Shown: positions 31,179 through 33,690 of the stretch, piece after piece | Position numbering within the stretch: the first letter of the stretch is position 1 | Layout of the letters: the number at the start of each line of letters is the position of its first letter | From: Candidatus Omnitrophota bacterium | GTDB taxonomy: Bacteria > Omnitrophota > Gorgyraeia > Gygaellales > Profunditerraquicolaceae | NCBI GenBank assembly: GCA_026416665.1 | Contig: JAOAET010000005.1 | Coordinates: 1-33,690, forward strand | DNA: 33,690 nt | Direction: 5' to 3' | Made by a program: the position numbers and the translations under genes | The notes under the pieces: generated by a model | The model's input: the letters and a program-made list of their open reading frames with translations, nothing else | What the model was told of the DNA's origin: nothing | The model's database searches: none

Positions 31179-33689
31179 CTATCTGGTACTTATCTTAAGG
31201 TTTACTCCTCGTAACAACATGGTAGTCGTAAAAGAATAACGCACTGTTCCCATATCGTTTCCTGCTAAATCCTTTGCAGAGACAAATACAGTAATATCCT
31301 GATTATAGAAGAAACGATAGCCTTTAGCTGAAGGCGGAGTGTAAATAATCGCATAGTCAGATGGTCCGCCACTTATAATCACAGCATTTTCGTATAAACT
31401 TAGTTGATTTAAGCCGTTTTCTATTATCTTAGTAGGCCAAGCATCTCCTTCCCGCTGAATACTCAGATTAATAGTATTTATGTTCACACCTACTCCATCA
31501 TCCTTAATGTGTAATTTTATTGCTGTATTCCGTGGCACTTGCACCTCACCATCCTGAGGATTAAGCTCAGATAAATAAGGTGGTTGAGTATCTACTGCCT
31601 GGACGGTAATGGTAATTGTCTCTGAAGCAGAAGCATTATAGGGATCCCGCACAGTAAAAGTAACCATATGATTTCCTGTCTGACTATTAGAAGGAGTCCA
31701 ATTAAAGGTTTGGTTTAAAAAAGTTGCACCAACAGGTAAATTTGACACACTGTAAATTAAGTTTTCTCCATCAGGGTCAGAAGCCACTACACTAAAAGAA
31801 AGTAAAGAGTTTGCTTGAACGTTTTTATTACCTATTGCAGACAAAATAGGTGCTCTATTGGTATTAGTAACGGTTATCACAATGCTTTCTGAATCTTCAC
31901 CACCATGTCCATCATTAACAGTAAAAATTATTGAATAACTGCCTGCTTGATTATAAGAAGGTGTCCAAGTAAATGTCTGATTAACAAAAGTAGCCCCTTG
32001 CGGCAGATTAGAAACACTATAAATCAATGTGTCCAAATCTGCGTCCGTCCCTGACACAGTGAAAGTAACAGTTGCGCCTTCGGCCACTGTTCTATTACCA
32101 ATGGTACTAAGAACAGGTGGCTGATTAACATTACCTACGCTTATGGTGATTGTCTGTTGAGCACTGGCACCAAGTGGATCCACAGCAAGAAAAGTCACAG
32201 AATAGTTTCCTGCTTGGTTTATATTCGGTGTCCAACTAAAGACACCAGTTGAAGCATTAAGCGTGGCACCATTGGGCAGATTTGGTGATGAATAAGTAAC
32301 GCTATCACCATCGGGGTCAGTCGCACTTAAAGTGAAACTAAGAGTACTTGCTTCATTCACTGTCTTGTTACCAATACTTGCTAAAACCGGTGCACGATTC
32401 ACATTGCTTACAGTAATAGTAATTGTCTGATTGGCTGTAGCAGCATTACTGTCGGAAACACTAAAAGTAACATTATAAATACCTGATTGGGTAAAGGTGG
32501 GTGTCCAAGAAAAAGTCCTCGTTGAAGAATTAAAGGTTGCTCCTTCTGGTAAATTGGAAACTGAGTAGGTTAGTGCATCACCATCAGGATCAGTTGCATT
32601 TACCACAAAAGTAAGAAGAGAGTTCTCTGCAATACTTTTATCTCCAATAGCACTCCATATAGGTGAACGATTAACATTAGTCACTGTTATAGAAATAACT
32701 TCATAATCTGTTAAACTACCATCTGAGACAGTAAATCTGATTCCAGTGTAAGTGCCTTGCTGGTCATAGGTTGGAGTCCATGAAAAAGTTCTGGTAGAAG
32801 CATTAAAACTTGCACCTACTGGAAGGAACTCGGCGGTGTAATTAAGAGGGTCTCCGTCAGGGTCAGTTGCACTTATCGTAAAATTAAGGGTGGTGTTTTC
32901 TGCTACTGTTTTGTTTCCAATATCCGCTAAAACTGGTGCACGATTTACATTATTAACCGTAATAGTTATTGTCTCGGTTGCAGTCCCTCCCCAATTGTCA
33001 CTAACATTAAAAGTAACATTATATATTCCCTGCTGATTATAGTTAGGTGTCCAACTAAAAGTTTTGGTAGAGGTATTAAATGTGGCACCAGTTGGTAAAT
33101 TAGCAACTGAATAAGTTAAACTATCACCATCAACATCAGAGGCACTGATAGTAAAAGTTAGTGTGGAGTTCTCATTCACTGTCTTGTTACCAATAGGTGT
33201 TAATACTGGAGCAGTATTTACTTTAGCAATGGCGCTTGCACAATTAGAAAGTGTAGAAATATTGGGCACTTCATCTTGAGTTTTTATCGCAAAGTAATAA
33301 GTTGTTCCTGGGGTAAGCCCGCTTACTGTAATGTTATGAATAGATCCAGCAACAGCTGGCTGAGGTGGATTATTTACCGTAGTTGCCGTATTAAACTGTG
33401 CATCAGTAGTGATAGCCGAAGTTGCATACTTTATGATATATGCAGAAGCAGTACCTGTATTTGCGTCATCACCTGGAGCAGTCCAAGAAAGATTAACTGT
33501 GCCACGGGTAGAACCTGTAGTAGCAGATAGATTAGTGATTGCTGCGGGTGGAGTTGTGTCTGTAGCTCCTCCATAAATATCCGAAGGCATAGTATTTCCT
33601 AAATATTCCCATATATACTTGGTTAATGTCTGACCATCTGCACAAAATCCTCTCTGCCCATTAACACCATGTAAATTATACTGCCTCAT
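31179..33689 (-). CDS. Giant exported adhesin-like protein with FN3 and six cadherin-like repeats (5' end outside window)
   Basis: 836 residues visible; the frame is open at the window edge, so the first Met shown need not be the start and no signal peptide is visible. About residues 45-155 are a fibronectin type III domain (PPAAITNLSATTGS...GLTPGTTYYFAIKT). About 160-700 are six repeats of roughly 90 residues, each with PVL..IGNKTV, DPDGD..TYS, LP.GATF and FSWTP..Q.G.Y.VTF, the pattern of dystroglycan-type cadherin-like or Ig-like (He_PIG) domains with likely calcium-binding DxDGD. The end is an Ig-like domain (LNPQDGEVQVPRNTAIKLHIKDDG). It is a stalk-like surface protein. It is cotranscribed with the CFI-box protein. 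Confidence 0.85.
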   Translation of the reverse strand: MRQYNLHGVNGQRGFCADGQTLTKYIWEYLGNTMPSDIYGGATDTTPPAAITNLSATTGSTRGTVNLSWTAPGDDANTGTASAYIIKYATSAITTDAQFNTATTVNNPPQPAVAGSIHNITVSGLTPGTTYYFAIKTQDEVPNISTLSNCASAIAKVNTAPVLTPIGNKTVNENSTLTFTISASDVDGDSLTYSVANLPTGATFNTSTKTFSWTPNYNQQGIYNVTFNVSDNWGGTATETITITVNNVNRAPVLADIGNKTVAENTTLNFTISATDPDGDPLNYTAEFLPVGASFNASTRTFSWTPTYDQQGTYTGIRFTVSDGSLTDYEVISITVTNVNRSPIWSAIGDKSIAENSLLTFVVNATDPDGDALTYSVSNLPEGATFNSSTRTFSWTPTFTQSGIYNVTFSVSDSNAATANQTITITVSNVNRAPVLASIGNKTVNEASTLSFTLSATDPDGDSVTYSSPNLPNGATLNASTGVFSWTPNINQAGNYSVTFLAVDPLGASAQQTITISVGNVNQPPVLSTIGNRTVAEGATVTFTVSGTDADLDTLIYSVSNLPQGATFVNQTFTWTPSYNQAGSYSIIFTVNDGHGGEDSESIVITVTNTNRAPILSAIGNKNVQANSLLSFSVVASDPDGENLIYSVSNLPVGATFLNQTFNWTPSNSQTGNHMVTFTVRDPYNASASETITITVQAVDTQPPYLSELNPQDGEVQVPRNTAIKLHIKDDGVGVNINTINLSIQREGDAWPTKIIENGLNQLSLYENAVIISGGPSDYAIIYTPPSAKGYRFFYNQDITVFVSAKDLAGNDMGTVRYSFTTTMLLRGVNLKISTR
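31583..33212 (-). repeat. Six coding repeats of about 270 bp
   Basis: Six in-frame copies of an approximately 90-residue domain. Copies 1-4 and 6 retain the DxDGD/E acidic loop, while copy 5 has DADLD. Nucleotide similarity is moderate, so copies are old rather than freshly duplicated. Confidence 0.8.
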
Positions 33690-33690
33690 C

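Noticed and set aside
31583-33212. Long direct repeats that might be a mobile or assembly artefact
   Set aside because: The copies are diverged, in frame, and each encodes a complete cadherin-like domain.

Overview
The window is AT-rich DNA from an uncultured diderm bacterium. Outer-membrane secretin, type II secretion (T2SS)-like genes, PEP-CTERM/exosortase genes, sigma-54 and a CFI-box C-terminus together suggest a Candidatus Omnitrophota (OP3)-like lineage. That placement is inference from gene content; there is no rRNA or marker gene here to prove it. I see no tRNA, rRNA, CRISPR array, insertion sequence or phage gene.

Layout. 1-3.5 kb: a PflX-type radical SAM gene, a secreted tandem transglutaminase-like gene with one frameshift (minus strand, behind a riboswitch), then a DUF2062 membrane protein overlapping a NIL-domain protein. 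3.9-6.4 kb: two minus-strand exported OB-fold-like proteins behind a second riboswitch. 6.5-13.5 kb: rpoN (plus strand), converging on a minus-strand operon of membrane protein, TPR lipoprotein, GAF histidine kinase, NtrC-type sigma-54 activator and PocR-GAF sensor. 13.6-16.6 kb: a minus-strand unit of priming sugar transferase plus two PEP-CTERM proteins, preceded by a candidate sigma-54 promoter and an upstream dyad. 16.6-26.1 kb: one tight minus-strand run gspG, pilMN fusion, gspM/pilO, HR-only gspC, gspD, gspC, gspE, gspF, exosortase, epsI. 26.2-27.1 kb: an extra gspC-like gene alone behind a third riboswitch. 27.3-28.4 kb: an XRE-cupin regulator and a CheY-like receiver (plus strand). 28.4-29.2 kb: a decayed ydcF-like pseudogene. 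29.2-33.7 kb: two large exported surface proteins, one ending in a Gly tract plus CFI-box, the other with FN3 and six cadherin-like repeats, running off the window.

How it fits together. The window reads as an envelope/export programme: a T2SS-like machine transcribed with an exosortase, PEP-CTERM cargo made with a priming glycosyltransferase, and sigma-54 plus an activator that could switch the cargo operon. Three GEMM-I (cyclic di-GMP-I class) riboswitch candidates sit at the 5' ends of three transcripts for exported or secretion proteins. Two have a terminator that competes with the aptamer and the third buries the start codon in P1. The sugar transferase carries a PEP-CTERM-like tripartite anchor in front of its catalytic domain, which is the most unusual protein architecture here.
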